Shown: one piece after another, positions 1 through 5,092 of the stretch | Layout of the letters: each line of letters starts with the position of its first letter | Position numbering within the stretch: position 1 is the stretch's first letter | Origin: Acidimicrobiia bacterium | Lineage (GTDB): Bacteria; Actinomycetota; Acidimicrobiia; Acidimicrobiales; AC-14 | Direction of reading: 5' to 3' | NCBI GenBank assembly: GCA_019244985.1 | Contig: JAFASB010000478.1 | Span: 1-10,424, forward strand | Length of the DNA: 10,424 bases | Program-made: the position numbers and the translations under genes | The notes under the pieces: generated by a model | Database searches by the model: none | Told to the model about the DNA's origin: nothing | What the model saw: the letters and a program-made list of their open reading frames with translations, nothing else

Positions 1-181
1 CCACGCCGACGCTCCTGCGGCCTATCCGGAGATCAACAACGCCACTCGTCCGCTGCGAGCCGCGGCCGCCGCCGAAGGGGACGCCGACCGCATGAGTCTG
101 TGGGCCGGACAGGCCTTCCGCTCGGCCGTCGACCGACCGGCCGGCGAGGTCGTGGAGCTGCTCACCCGCGGCGTCCACTGA
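1..181 (+). CDS. Nitronate monooxygenase, C-terminal end only (5' truncated by window)
   Basis: Reading from base 2, the frame is open from the window edge to TGA at 179-181 and gives 59 residues. The stretch contains YPEINNATRPLRAA, then a DADRMSLWAGQAFR segment, then a helix ending in VVELLTRG. This order (YPE..N..T.PLR, then LWAGQ or LWAG.A) is the C-terminal signature I know from nitronate monooxygenases (2-nitropropane dioxygenase family), FMN enzymes that oxidise alkyl nitronates; many actinobacterial members act on unknown substrates. The catalytic His and FMN-binding part lie outside the window and cannot be checked. The stop codon overlaps the start of the methyltransferase (TGATG), so the two are probably translationally coupled. 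The family call is fairly secure from the tail alone; the substrate is unknown. Confidence 0.75.
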   Translation, partial: HADAPAAYPEINNATRPLRAAAAAEGDADRMSLWAGQAFRSAVDRPAGEVVELLTRGVH

Positions 182-972
182 TGACCTACACACACGGCCA
201 CGACGACAGCGTGCTGCGCTCGCACCGGTGGCGGACGGCGGAGAACTCGGCCGCCTATCTGCTGCCGCATCTGGGCGCGGGCATGGATCTGCTGGACCTC
301 GGGTGCGGTCCGGGCACCATCACCGTCGACCTTGCGCGGCGCACCGCCCCTGGCAAGACCGGCGGGCTCGACAGTGCGGCCGCCGTTATCGACGAGGCCA
401 GAGTCGCGGCGGGCGACGCACCGGTGGAGTTCCAGGTCGCCGACGCCATGGATACCGGCTTTCCCGACGACTCCTTCGACGTCGTGCACGCCCACCAGGT
501 GTTGCAGCACCTGCCTGATCCGGTGGGCGCGCTGCGAGAGATGGCGCGGGTGTGTACGCCCGGCGGCGTCGTCGCCGTCCGCGACGTTGACTACGAGGCG
601 ATGACGTGGTTTCCCGCCGACCCGAGGCTCACTGCGTGGCTGGATCTCTACCGGCGGGTCCATCGAGCCCACGGCAGCGAGCCCGACGCCGGCCGCCACC
701 TCCTCGACTGGGCGCGGCAGGCCGGATTCGCCGACATCACGCCGTCGGCCTCGGTCTGGTGCTTCGCTACCGACGAGGACCGGCAGTGGTGGGGCTCGCT
801 CTGGGCCGACCGCATGCAGCGATCGGGTGTCGCCGATCGCGCGCTCGCTCTGGGGTTCGCCTCGCAGCGGGACCTCGACCAGATCAGCGATGCCTGGCGG
901 CGGTGGAGCGTCGAGCCGTCGGGCTGGTTCGCCGCCCTCCACGGCGAAGTCGTGTGCGGCGTCGCTGGCTAA
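181..972 (+). CDS. Class I SAM-dependent methyltransferase
   Basis: This 263-residue protein begins at ATG 181, which overlaps the upstream TGA. An upstream ATG at 100 is in frame but lies inside the nitronate monooxygenase gene and adds non-family residues, so I reject it. Motif I, LLDLGCGPGTITVDLA (about residues 39-54), is the classic glycine-rich SAM-binding loop. It is followed by an acidic end of beta 2 (GGLDSAA), motif II-like VEFQVADAMDTGFPDDSFDVVHAHQ and LREMARVCTPGGVVAVRD. This is the UbiE/Coq5 and Methyltransf_11 pattern. The C-terminal third, rich in Trp (WFPADPR, WCFATDEDRQWWGSLW), resembles that of UmtA/LaeA-like and similar methyltransferases and probably forms the substrate lid. 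It is probably soluble and cytoplasmic. Substrate is unknown; the neighbouring flavin enzyme suggests small-molecule modification, but that is inference. Confidence 0.9.
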   Translation: MTYTHGHDDSVLRSHRWRTAENSAAYLLPHLGAGMDLLDLGCGPGTITVDLARRTAPGKTGGLDSAAAVIDEARVAAGDAPVEFQVADAMDTGFPDDSFDVVHAHQVLQHLPDPVGALREMARVCTPGGVVAVRDVDYEAMTWFPADPRLTAWLDLYRRVHRAHGSEPDAGRHLLDWARQAGFADITPSASVWCFATDEDRQWWGSLWADRMQRSGVADRALALGFASQRDLDQISDAWRRWSVEPSGWFAALHGEVVCGVAG

Positions 973-976
973 GCCC

Positions 977-989
977 TACGGTCGCTCAG
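977..989 (+). promoter_or_regulatory. Putative -10 box (TACGGT) for a leaderless transcript
   Basis: TACGGT at 977-982 fits the actinobacterial -10 pattern TANNNT and ends 7 bases before ATG 990. Transcription would start on or next to the start codon. No Shine-Dalgarno sequence is visible in the 17-base gap, which supports a leaderless reading. No convincing -35 box is present at 16-18 bases spacing. Confidence 0.4.
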
Positions 990-1277
990 ATGGCGGTGAT
1001 CGAGACACGTACGTTCCGGCTGGCCGACGGTGTCGACGAGGCCGAGTTCCTGGAGGCCGACGAGCAGGCGCGGACGAGTTTCCTCTACCACCAGCCAGGC
1101 ATGCTGCGGGCGACGACGGCTCGGGCCGACGACGGCGAGTGGATCGCAGTGGTGCTGTGGGCCTCCTACGAAGACGCCGACGCGGCCGCCGAGGTCGAAC
1201 GCACCGACCCGCACATGGACCGCTTCGACAACATGTCGGCCGGCGCCGAACGCAAGCGCTACAGCATGTTCGACTGA
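990..1277 (+). CDS. Small ABM-like dimeric alpha+beta barrel protein
   Basis: This is a 95-residue protein from ATG 990 to TGA 1275-1277. It starts with a beta strand (VIETRTFRLADGVDEAEF), continues with a helix and a strand carrying QPGMLRATTARADDGEWIAVVLWAS, and ends with a helix of the EDADAAAE type. This strand-helix-strand-strand-helix order and the 'W..ALWAS.EDA' element are typical of the antibiotic biosynthesis monooxygenase (ABM) and related ferredoxin-like barrel families, usually 90-110 residues and dimeric. Members include cofactor-free monooxygenases and many proteins without a known reaction; the sequence does not say which applies. It lies 17 bases after the methyltransferase stop and may be read through from it, but it also has its own likely -10 box. 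It converges on the VOC gene across a hairpin. Confidence 0.75.
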   Translation: MAVIETRTFRLADGVDEAEFLEADEQARTSFLYHQPGMLRATTARADDGEWIAVVLWASYEDADAAAEVERTDPHMDRFDNMSAGAERKRYSMFD

Positions 1278-1280
1278 CCA

Positions 1281-1348
1281 CCCCCACTCGACTTTCGTGC
1301 GTTGAAGCCCAATAGTTGTGCCCCGACGCACGAAAGTCGGTGGAGGGG
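1281..1348. terminator. Large imperfect hairpin filling a convergent gap
   Basis: Arms at 1289-1304 (CGACTTTCGTGCGTTG) and 1324-1339 (CGACGCACGAAAGTCG) pair over 16 positions with one G-T pair. Allowing a bulged T1288 and a bulged A1344, pairing extends outward through CCAC/GTGG and a CCC/GGG clamp, to about 23 pairs around a 19-base loop (1305-1323). It sits between two converging stop codons (1277 on plus, 1350 on minus), the right place for a two-way terminator. There is no T-tract on either strand, so it may be a non-canonical terminator or a REP-like palindromic repeat. Confidence 0.6.
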
Positions 1349-1349
1349 G

Positions 1350-1718
1350 CTACTGCTGGACGAGCATCAGCGGGTTGCCCTCGGGGTCGACGACGCCGGC
1401 CAGCGTCGGTCCGCCGGGAACGTCGAAGGGCTCGGCGACGACTGTGGCGCCGAGCTCCACCGCCTTGGTCAGCGACGCTTGCAGATCGCGCACCTGGACG
1501 TACAGGTTGACGCCGCTGCGCCCGCTCTGACGCAGGTGCCCCGCGGGGCCCGGTTCGGGCGCGCCCAGCCCGGGCTGGATGTCCATGATGAAGCCGTCGC
1601 CGATCTTCCAGTTGAACAGCTCGCTGTAGAAGGCCTTCTGACGTTCGGGGTCGCGCGCCTCGATCTCCCAGTGCACGACCGGGCGGGCCCAGTCCGGCGT
1701 GTCCTTGTTCACGGTCAC
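1350..1718 (-). CDS. VOC superfamily (glyoxalase/dioxygenase fold) protein
   Basis: This 122-residue protein is read from GTG 1718 to TAG 1350-1352. HWEIEARDPERQKAFYSELFNWKI (residues 16-39) is the characteristic first beta-alpha-beta module of vicinal oxygen chelate proteins of the glyoxalase/bleomycin-resistance type, and the end, VVDPEGNPLMLVQ, is the usual last strand. H16 and E113 occupy positions where metal ligands commonly sit in this fold, so a metal-binding role is plausible. One VOC module of about 120 residues normally forms a dimer. The reaction cannot be inferred: members include lyases, isomerases, dioxygenases and binding proteins. It is transcribed away from the ferredoxin-P450 operon from a 39-base shared spacer, so joint regulation is possible. 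A second in-frame GTG at 1712 is an alternative start. Confidence 0.85.
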   Translation of the reverse strand: MTVNKDTPDWARPVVHWEIEARDPERQKAFYSELFNWKIGDGFIMDIQPGLGAPEPGPAGHLRQSGRSGVNLYVQVRDLQASLTKAVELGATVVAEPFDVPGGPTLAGVVDPEGNPLMLVQQ

Positions 1719-1732
1719 GACGCAGGACCATA
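1719..1732 (-). promoter_or_regulatory. Putative -10 box (TATGGT) for the VOC gene, leaderless
   Basis: On the minus strand TATGGT (1732-1727) is followed by 8 bases and then GTG 1718. This matches TANNNT at the distance expected for a transcript starting at the start codon. No Shine-Dalgarno sequence lies in the usual window and no good -35 box is seen. Confidence 0.4.
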
Positions 1733-1743
1733 CGCCTCGTCTG

Positions 1744-1757
1744 TATCGTCAGGCGCC
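1744..1757 (+). promoter_or_regulatory. Putative -10 box (TATCGT) for the ferredoxin-P450 operon, leaderless
   Basis: TATCGT at 1744-1749 is followed by 8 bases and GTG 1758. It lies only 11 bases from the oppositely oriented TATGGT box of the VOC gene, so polymerase could hardly occupy both at once. There is no clear -35 box. Confidence 0.4.
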
Positions 1758-1958
1758 GTGAGGATCAGCATCGACTTGGAGCGGTGCGAGGGGCACGGGC
1801 GGTGCTACTCGCTGGCGCCCGCGCTGGTCGAGCCCGACGACATCGGCAATGGCTGCGTCGTCGGCGACGGCAACGTGCCACCGGACCAGATGGACAACGC
1901 CCGCCAAGCCGAGGCCAACTGCCCCGAGCGCGCCGTGATCCTCGAGGAGCAAGACTGA
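1758..1958 (+). CDS. P450-associated ferredoxin, 3Fe-4S type (CxxHxxC)
   Basis: This is a 66-residue protein from GTG 1758 to TGA 1956-1958. Cluster ligands are C10, C16 and C55 (followed by P56), in a C-x2-H-x2-C ... CP arrangement. His13 stands where a 4Fe-4S ferredoxin would carry its second Cys, so a [3Fe-4S] cluster is expected. This small ferredoxin class is known from actinobacteria, usually next to P450 genes, and it passes single electrons from a reductase to the P450. The core CEGHGRCYSLAPALVEPDDIG is family-typical. There is an extra Cys at position 33 that is not part of the standard ligand set. Its stop is 7 bases before the P450 start, strongly implying one operon and partnership. 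No ferredoxin reductase gene is nearby, so a shared housekeeping reductase is likely. The GTG start avoids an unrelated upstream extension that overlaps the antisense VOC gene. Confidence 0.9.
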   Translation: MRISIDLERCEGHGRCYSLAPALVEPDDIGNGCVVGDGNVPPDQMDNARQAEANCPERAVILEEQD

Positions 1959-1965
1959 CGATCCG

Positions 1966-3162
1966 ATGAGCGAGCACCCGCCGGTCCGAGACTGGACCAC
2001 CGACTTCGACCACACCGACGAGGCGTGGGCCGCCGATCCCTTCCCGATCTGGGACGAGCTCCGGCGCACGTGTCCTGTCGCCCACAGCGACCGCTACGGA
2101 GGCACGTGGTTGCCGACCCGCCACGAGGACGTGGCCGCGATCGCCTACGACACGGAGAACTTCACGTCGCGCAGCGTCGTCGTCACCAATTACCGGCCGC
2201 CGAACATCGCGCCTCGCGGCATCGCCCCGCCGATCTCCTCAGACCCGCCCTTCCACGCCGGCGCCCGGCGCATCCTGCTGCCGCTGATGTCGCCGCAGGT
2301 GATCGCCAAGTGGGAGCCGTCCACGCGCGAGTACTGCGAGAGCCTGGTCGACGACCTCCGCGGTCGTGACGTCATCGACGCCGCCCAGGAGTACGCGCAG
2401 CACATCCCGGTGCGGGTCATTGCCCGCTTGCTCGGCTTCCCCGAGGACGACGCCGACCTGTTCCGCGGCTTCGTGCACCACGTGCTCGAGCAGGTCACCC
2501 TCCCGCTCGAGCAGCGCTTCCTGGGGATGCAGGATCTCTTCGAATATCTGCGCGCCCAGGTGCAGGATCACATCCAGAACCCGCGCGACGACCTGACCAC
2601 AGCGATGCTCAACGCCGAGATGGACGGCGAGCCTGTCGGCATGGAGCACGTCGGCGGCACGGTTGCCCTCCTTTTGCTCGCGGGCATCGACACGACCTGG
2701 AGCGCCATCGGAGCCTCGATCTGGCACCTGGCCGGCAACCCCGGCGACCGCGAGCGCCTCTTGGCCGAGCCAGAGCTGCTCCCCACTGCGATCGAGGAGT
2801 TCCTCCGCGCGTATGCGCCGGTGACGATGGCCCGCCTCGTCAAGCACGACATGGACTGGAACGGGTGTCCGATGAAGGCGGACGATTGGATCCTGCTGTC
2901 GTTCCCGTCGGCCAACCGCGACCCGGCGTTCTTCGAGAACGCCGACGAGGTCATCCTCGACCGTCAGGACAACCGCCATGCCGCGTTCGGTCTCGGGATC
3001 CACCGCTGCGCCGGCTCGCACCTGGCGCGCATGGAGCTGCGGGTGGCCCTCGAGGTTTTCCTCGACGCCTTCCCGGTGTTCCATCTCGAGGATCCGAGCG
3101 CGGTGCGCTGGAGCGGCGGCCAGGTTCGGGGTCCGCGCGCCCTGCCGCTGAGGATCGGCTGA
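1966..3162 (+). CDS. Cytochrome P450 monooxygenase
   Basis: This is a 398-residue soluble bacterial class P450, a usual length for the group. The I-helix oxygen-activation motif is AGIDTT (A239-T244), the K-helix ExxR is E278-F-L-R281, and the heme-thiolate loop is FGLGIHRCAG with Cys348 as the axial ligand. DPPFHAGARRILLPLMSP is the usual C-helix region. All core elements are intact, so it should bind heme and hydroxylate or otherwise oxidise an organic substrate with electrons from the ferredoxin encoded just upstream. Substrate and CYP family cannot be assigned by eye. It starts 7 bases after the ferredoxin stop and ends one base before the GTG of the alpha/beta hydrolase. A GAGGAG (1944-1949) lies rather far (16 bases) upstream, so translational coupling to the ferredoxin probably helps. 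Confidence 0.97.
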   Translation: MSEHPPVRDWTTDFDHTDEAWAADPFPIWDELRRTCPVAHSDRYGGTWLPTRHEDVAAIAYDTENFTSRSVVVTNYRPPNIAPRGIAPPISSDPPFHAGARRILLPLMSPQVIAKWEPSTREYCESLVDDLRGRDVIDAAQEYAQHIPVRVIARLLGFPEDDADLFRGFVHHVLEQVTLPLEQRFLGMQDLFEYLRAQVQDHIQNPRDDLTTAMLNAEMDGEPVGMEHVGGTVALLLLAGIDTTWSAIGASIWHLAGNPGDRERLLAEPELLPTAIEEFLRAYAPVTMARLVKHDMDWNGCPMKADDWILLSFPSANRDPAFFENADEVILDRQDNRHAAFGLGIHRCAGSHLARMELRVALEVFLDAFPVFHLEDPSAVRWSGGQVRGPRALPLRIG

Positions 3163-3163
3163 C

Positions 3164-3859
3164 GTGACGACGTTCGTCCTCGTGCACGGCGCGTGGCACG
3201 GCTCGTGGTGCTGGGAGCGGCTCGTGCCCGAGCTCGAGGCCCGGGGCCACCGCGCTCTGACCGTCGACCTGCCCATCGCCGACCCGACCGCGGGTGTCGA
3301 CGAGTACGTGCAGGCCGTCGCTGCGGTGCTCGCGGACGCCGGCGACGACGCCGTCCTCGTCGCCCACTCGCTGTCGGGGCTGATCGCGCCGGTCGTCGCT
3401 GACCGCCATGCGTTGGCGCGTGTCATCTACCTCGGCGCCATGCTGCCGGTGCCGGGGGACGCCGTGCTGGAACGTCTCGGGCCCGAAGGTGTCCTGGCGA
3501 CGGACTTCATGCCCTCGCTGGAGATCGGCGATGACGGCACGTCGACGTTCCCGGTCGCCCTCGCCGGTGACGTCTTTTACAGCGACTGCACGCCCGAAGA
3601 CCGCGAGTGGGCAGCGGCGCAGCTCGGCCACCAGTCCTTCACCGTGACCCTCGAGCCATGTCCGCTAACGACCATGCCGTCGGTGGCGAGCGACTACATC
3701 GTGCTCAGCGACGACGCCACGTTGTCGCCCGAGTGGTGCCGCAAGGTGGCGCGTGAGCGCCTTGGCGTCGAGCCCCACGAGCTGGCGGGCGGCCACTCGC
3801 CGTTCGTCGCCAAGCCCGCCGAGCTCGCCGACCTCCTCGTCGCGCTGAGCGGTGGCTGA
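3164..3859 (+). CDS. Alpha/beta hydrolase (esterase / hydroxynitrile-lyase-like)
   Basis: This 231-residue protein is read from GTG 3164, one base after the P450 stop, with GAGG ten bases upstream. HGAWHGSWCWERL (8-20) supplies the oxyanion-hole loop characteristic of the plant-esterase, hydroxynitrile-lyase and EstC-like branch. The nucleophile elbow is AHSLSG with Ser69; its first position is Ala instead of the Gly of GxSxG, as is common in this branch. The catalytic His is H211 in AGGHSPF, and D183 or D184 is the likely acid. Length is typical (230-270). It probably hydrolyses a small ester or lactone in the cytoplasm; the operon suggests its substrate is a P450 product or precursor, which is inference. 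No signal peptide is present. Confidence 0.9.
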   Translation: MTTFVLVHGAWHGSWCWERLVPELEARGHRALTVDLPIADPTAGVDEYVQAVAAVLADAGDDAVLVAHSLSGLIAPVVADRHALARVIYLGAMLPVPGDAVLERLGPEGVLATDFMPSLEIGDDGTSTFPVALAGDVFYSDCTPEDREWAAAQLGHQSFTVTLEPCPLTTMPSVASDYIVLSDDATLSPEWCRKVARERLGVEPHELAGGHSPFVAKPAELADLLVALSGG

Positions 3860-3867
3860 GCCCCTCC

Positions 3868-3879
3868 TACATTGAGGTG
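3868..3879 (+). promoter_or_regulatory. Putative -10 box (TACATT) for the first micro-membrane gene
   Basis: TACATT at 3868-3873 lies 6 bases before ATG 3880. The bases between, GAGGTG, abut the start codon too closely to act as a normal ribosome binding site, so a leaderless start is the better reading. This would separate the small gene from the P450 operon. Confidence 0.4.
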
Positions 3880-3972
3880 ATGCGCGAGGGGAACGTCCGC
3901 CTGTGGCTGTTCGTCGGCCTGTTCCTCGTCATCGTCGGCTTCCTGATCTACGCCACAGTCGCAGCCTCGTAG
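3880..3972 (+). CDS. 30-residue single-pass membrane microprotein
   Basis: An open frame runs from ATG 3880 to TAG 3970-3972 and encodes 30 residues. After a short charged N-terminus (MREGNVR) comes an unbroken hydrophobic stretch, LWLFVGLFLVIVGFLIYATVA, of membrane-spanning length, with a positive charge at its N-terminal side. I do not recognise a family. Support comes from the composition (strong third-position G/C, no rare codons), the -10 box just upstream, and two further small membrane genes directly downstream. It could be a regulatory or stabilising membrane peptide, but no function can be assigned. It falls below usual annotation length cut-offs, so it may be unannotated in related genomes. 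Confidence 0.5.
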   Translation: MREGNVRLWLFVGLFLVIVGFLIYATVAAS

Positions 3973-4018
3973 AGAGGTCCGTCACCTGCGCCGTCCGGCG
4001 CGCCAAGCTTGTAGAACC

Positions 4019-4192
4019 GTGGTCGCCCTCGCGTTCGTGCTCTGGGTCCTTGCGACCGTCGTCGTCGCCGTGCCGGTTGGCATGCTCCTGCGCCGTCGCG
4101 ACAGCGCCGAGCTCGAGGAGCCGGTCGACCCCGTCGAGGTGCAGCAGGCGATGCACCGCCACCCGTCGTGGCGACGCCCCAAGGTCGCCTGA
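4019..4192 (+). CDS. 57-residue membrane microprotein with charged cytoplasmic tail
   Basis: From GTG 4019 to TGA 4190-4192 the frame encodes 57 residues: a hydrophobic segment (VALAFVLWVLATVVVAVPVG, residues 2-21), then a positive stop-transfer patch (LLRRRD), then an acidic-to-basic tail (AELEEPVDPVEVQQAMHRHPSW..). The basic patch after the helix suggests N-out, C-in topology. No other ATG or GTG start lies upstream in this frame before the preceding small gene; ATG 4082 would remove the membrane helix. No clear ribosome binding site is visible. I recognise no family. It is separated by 46 bases from the preceding microprotein gene and converges on a third small membrane gene. Confidence 0.5.
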   Translation: MVALAFVLWVLATVVVAVPVGMLLRRRDSAELEEPVDPVEVQQAMHRHPSWRRPKVA

Positions 4193-4198
4193 GACCGG

Positions 4199-4212
4199 GG
4201 AGCTCTAGCTCC
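4199..4212. terminator. Small inverted repeat between two converging micro genes
   Basis: GGAGCT (4199-4204) and AGCTCC (4207-4212) are perfect inverted arms around CT; as RNA they would give a GGAG/CTCC stem with a six-base loop. The repeat spans the TAG stop (4205-4207) of the minus-strand gene and lies 6 bases past the plus-strand stop. It is short and without a T-tract, so termination is only a possibility. Confidence 0.3.
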
Positions 4213-4357
4213 AGAGCATGAACCGCACCAGCAGCCAGGCGCCGTAGCCCATGGCCGCCAGGAGCGGGACGACCAGCACGGCGCCCACGATGGTGCCCAC
4301 CAGCTCGCCTCGGTCGGCGGGGCTCGATGGACGCGGGGTGCGCTGGACGACCGACAC
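4205..4357 (-). CDS. 50-residue single-pass membrane microprotein
   Basis: Read on the minus strand from GTG 4357 to TAG 4205-4207, this gene encodes 50 residues. A polar, Pro/Ser-rich N-terminus (MSVVQRTPRPSSPADRGE) is followed by a membrane span of about 25 residues (LVGTIVGAVLVVPLLAAMGYG), then AWLLVRFMLWS. A strong Shine-Dalgarno sequence, AGGAGA (4367-4362), is spaced four bases from the GTG, which is better initiation evidence than most genes here have. No family is recognised. It converges on the 57-residue membrane gene with only 12 bases between the stops, and is divergent from the PilZ gene, whose leader holds two palindromes. Shared control with the PilZ gene is possible but unproven. 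Confidence 0.6.
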   Translation of the reverse strand: MSVVQRTPRPSSPADRGELVGTIVGAVLVVPLLAAMGYGAWLLVRFMLWS

Positions 4358-4370
4358 GCTGTCTCCTAAG

Positions 4371-4385
4371 GATCTCTGAGAGGTC
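4371..4385. promoter_or_regulatory. 15-bp near-palindrome upstream of the micro-membrane gene
   Basis: GATCTCTGAGAGGTC is symmetric around G4378 with one mismatch; the inner nine bases CTCTGAGAG are perfect. It lies just upstream of the AGGAGA ribosome binding site of the minus-strand 50-residue gene, and is suited to be an operator or a leader-RNA structure. Confidence 0.35.
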
Positions 4386-4406
4386 GCCAGAAGTTAGCGT
4401 TCGCGA

Positions 4407-4421
4407 GCACCCTCAGGGTGC
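4407..4421. promoter_or_regulatory. Perfect 15-bp palindrome in the divergent spacer before PilZ
   Basis: GCACCCTCAGGGTGC has seven-base arms around C4414 with no mismatch. It lies midway between the 50-residue minus-strand gene and the PilZ gene. The half-site GGGTGC recurs at 4433-4438. It is likely to be a dimeric regulator's site; no known consensus is recognised. Confidence 0.4.
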
Positions 4422-4484
4422 ATCCCGCCCGGGGGTGCGGTTGTGTCCGTCGGTGGCTGATGGGACACTTTTCGTAGCTGCGTT

Positions 4485-4493
4485 GAGGAGGGG
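4485..4493 (+). promoter_or_regulatory. Shine-Dalgarno sequence fixing the PilZ GTG start
   Basis: GAGGAGGGG at 4485-4493 ends 8 bases before GTG 4502. It is the strongest ribosome binding site in the window and decides the start of the PilZ gene. Confidence 0.7.
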
Positions 4494-4501
4494 AACAAGG
4501 C

Positions 4502-5092
4502 GTGGACTTTCGACCAGGCCCGGGACAAGTAGCACTTGTCGAGTATCCGGGCAGCCACGAGCCGATGACCGGGCTGGTGACCAACGGCCACGAGGAGCAC
4601 ATCGCCATCGACCTCGGGGTCCAGGCGCCGACACCCTCGCCCGACGCGCCCATCGTGGTGAGCGTGTATGCCCCCGACGCCCTCTATCGCCTCCGCGGGA
4701 CCGCCCGAGCCGCCCGCCCCGAGGGCGTCATCGTCCTCGAGCCGGTGATCGACGTCGAACGCATCCAACGCCGGAGCGCGGCCCGTGTACCGATCCAGGT
4801 CGGGGTGACCCTGTCTTTCCTCGACGATCCCTCGCCGATGATCGAGAGCATCGTGGGCCGCACCCTCGACATCGGCCTCGGCGGTCTGCGCGTGCTGACC
4901 CTGCGGCCCGTCCCCAAGCGCGAGCCCACGGTGATGTTCACACTGCCGACGGGGCGCAGCATCGTCGGTGCGACCCTCGTGCTCAGCGAGGACACCACCG
5001 AGGAGGGCTACGAGGTCCGACTGGCCTTCCAGGATCTCGACCCCGACGAGGTCGTCGCCCTCAGGGAGCTCGTCGAGGCGTACATCGCCTGA
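4502..5092 (+). CDS. PilZ-domain protein (putative c-di-GMP receptor, YcgR-like layout)
   Basis: This 196-residue soluble protein starts at GTG 4502. Residues 1-85 form a beta-rich N-terminal part (PGQVALVEY..., APIVVSVYAPDALYRLRGTARA...) like the YcgR-N/flagellar-brake domain. The PilZ domain follows: the RxxxR c-di-GMP loop is R91-S-A-A-R95, in ERIQRRSAARVPIQV, and the second motif is D123-I-G-L-G-G128 in TLDIGLGGLRV. The usual second motif is (D/N)xSxxG; here the Ser is Gly125, which could weaken ligand binding. The C-terminal strands (VMFTLPTGRSIVGATLVL..., YEVRLAFQDL) are typical. Known members bind c-di-GMP and act on motility, exopolysaccharide or secretion machinery; no such machinery is in the window. 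The gene converges on the glycoside hydrolase gene, overlapping it by 32 bases in antisense. Confidence 0.88.
   Translation: MDFRPGPGQVALVEYPGSHEPMTGLVTNGHEEHIAIDLGVQAPTPSPDAPIVVSVYAPDALYRLRGTARAARPEGVIVLEPVIDVERIQRRSAARVPIQVGVTLSFLDDPSPMIESIVGRTLDIGLGGLRVLTLRPVPKREPTVMFTLPTGRSIVGATLVLSEDTTEEGYEVRLAFQDLDPDEVVALRELVEAYIA

Noticed and set aside
22..942. 306-residue minus-strand frame antisense to the methyltransferase
   Set aside because: The plus strand holds recognisable nitronate monooxygenase and methyltransferase motifs.
2239..3426. Long minus-strand frame antisense to the P450
   Set aside because: The P450 on plus has all family motifs; the antisense frame is a product of high GC.
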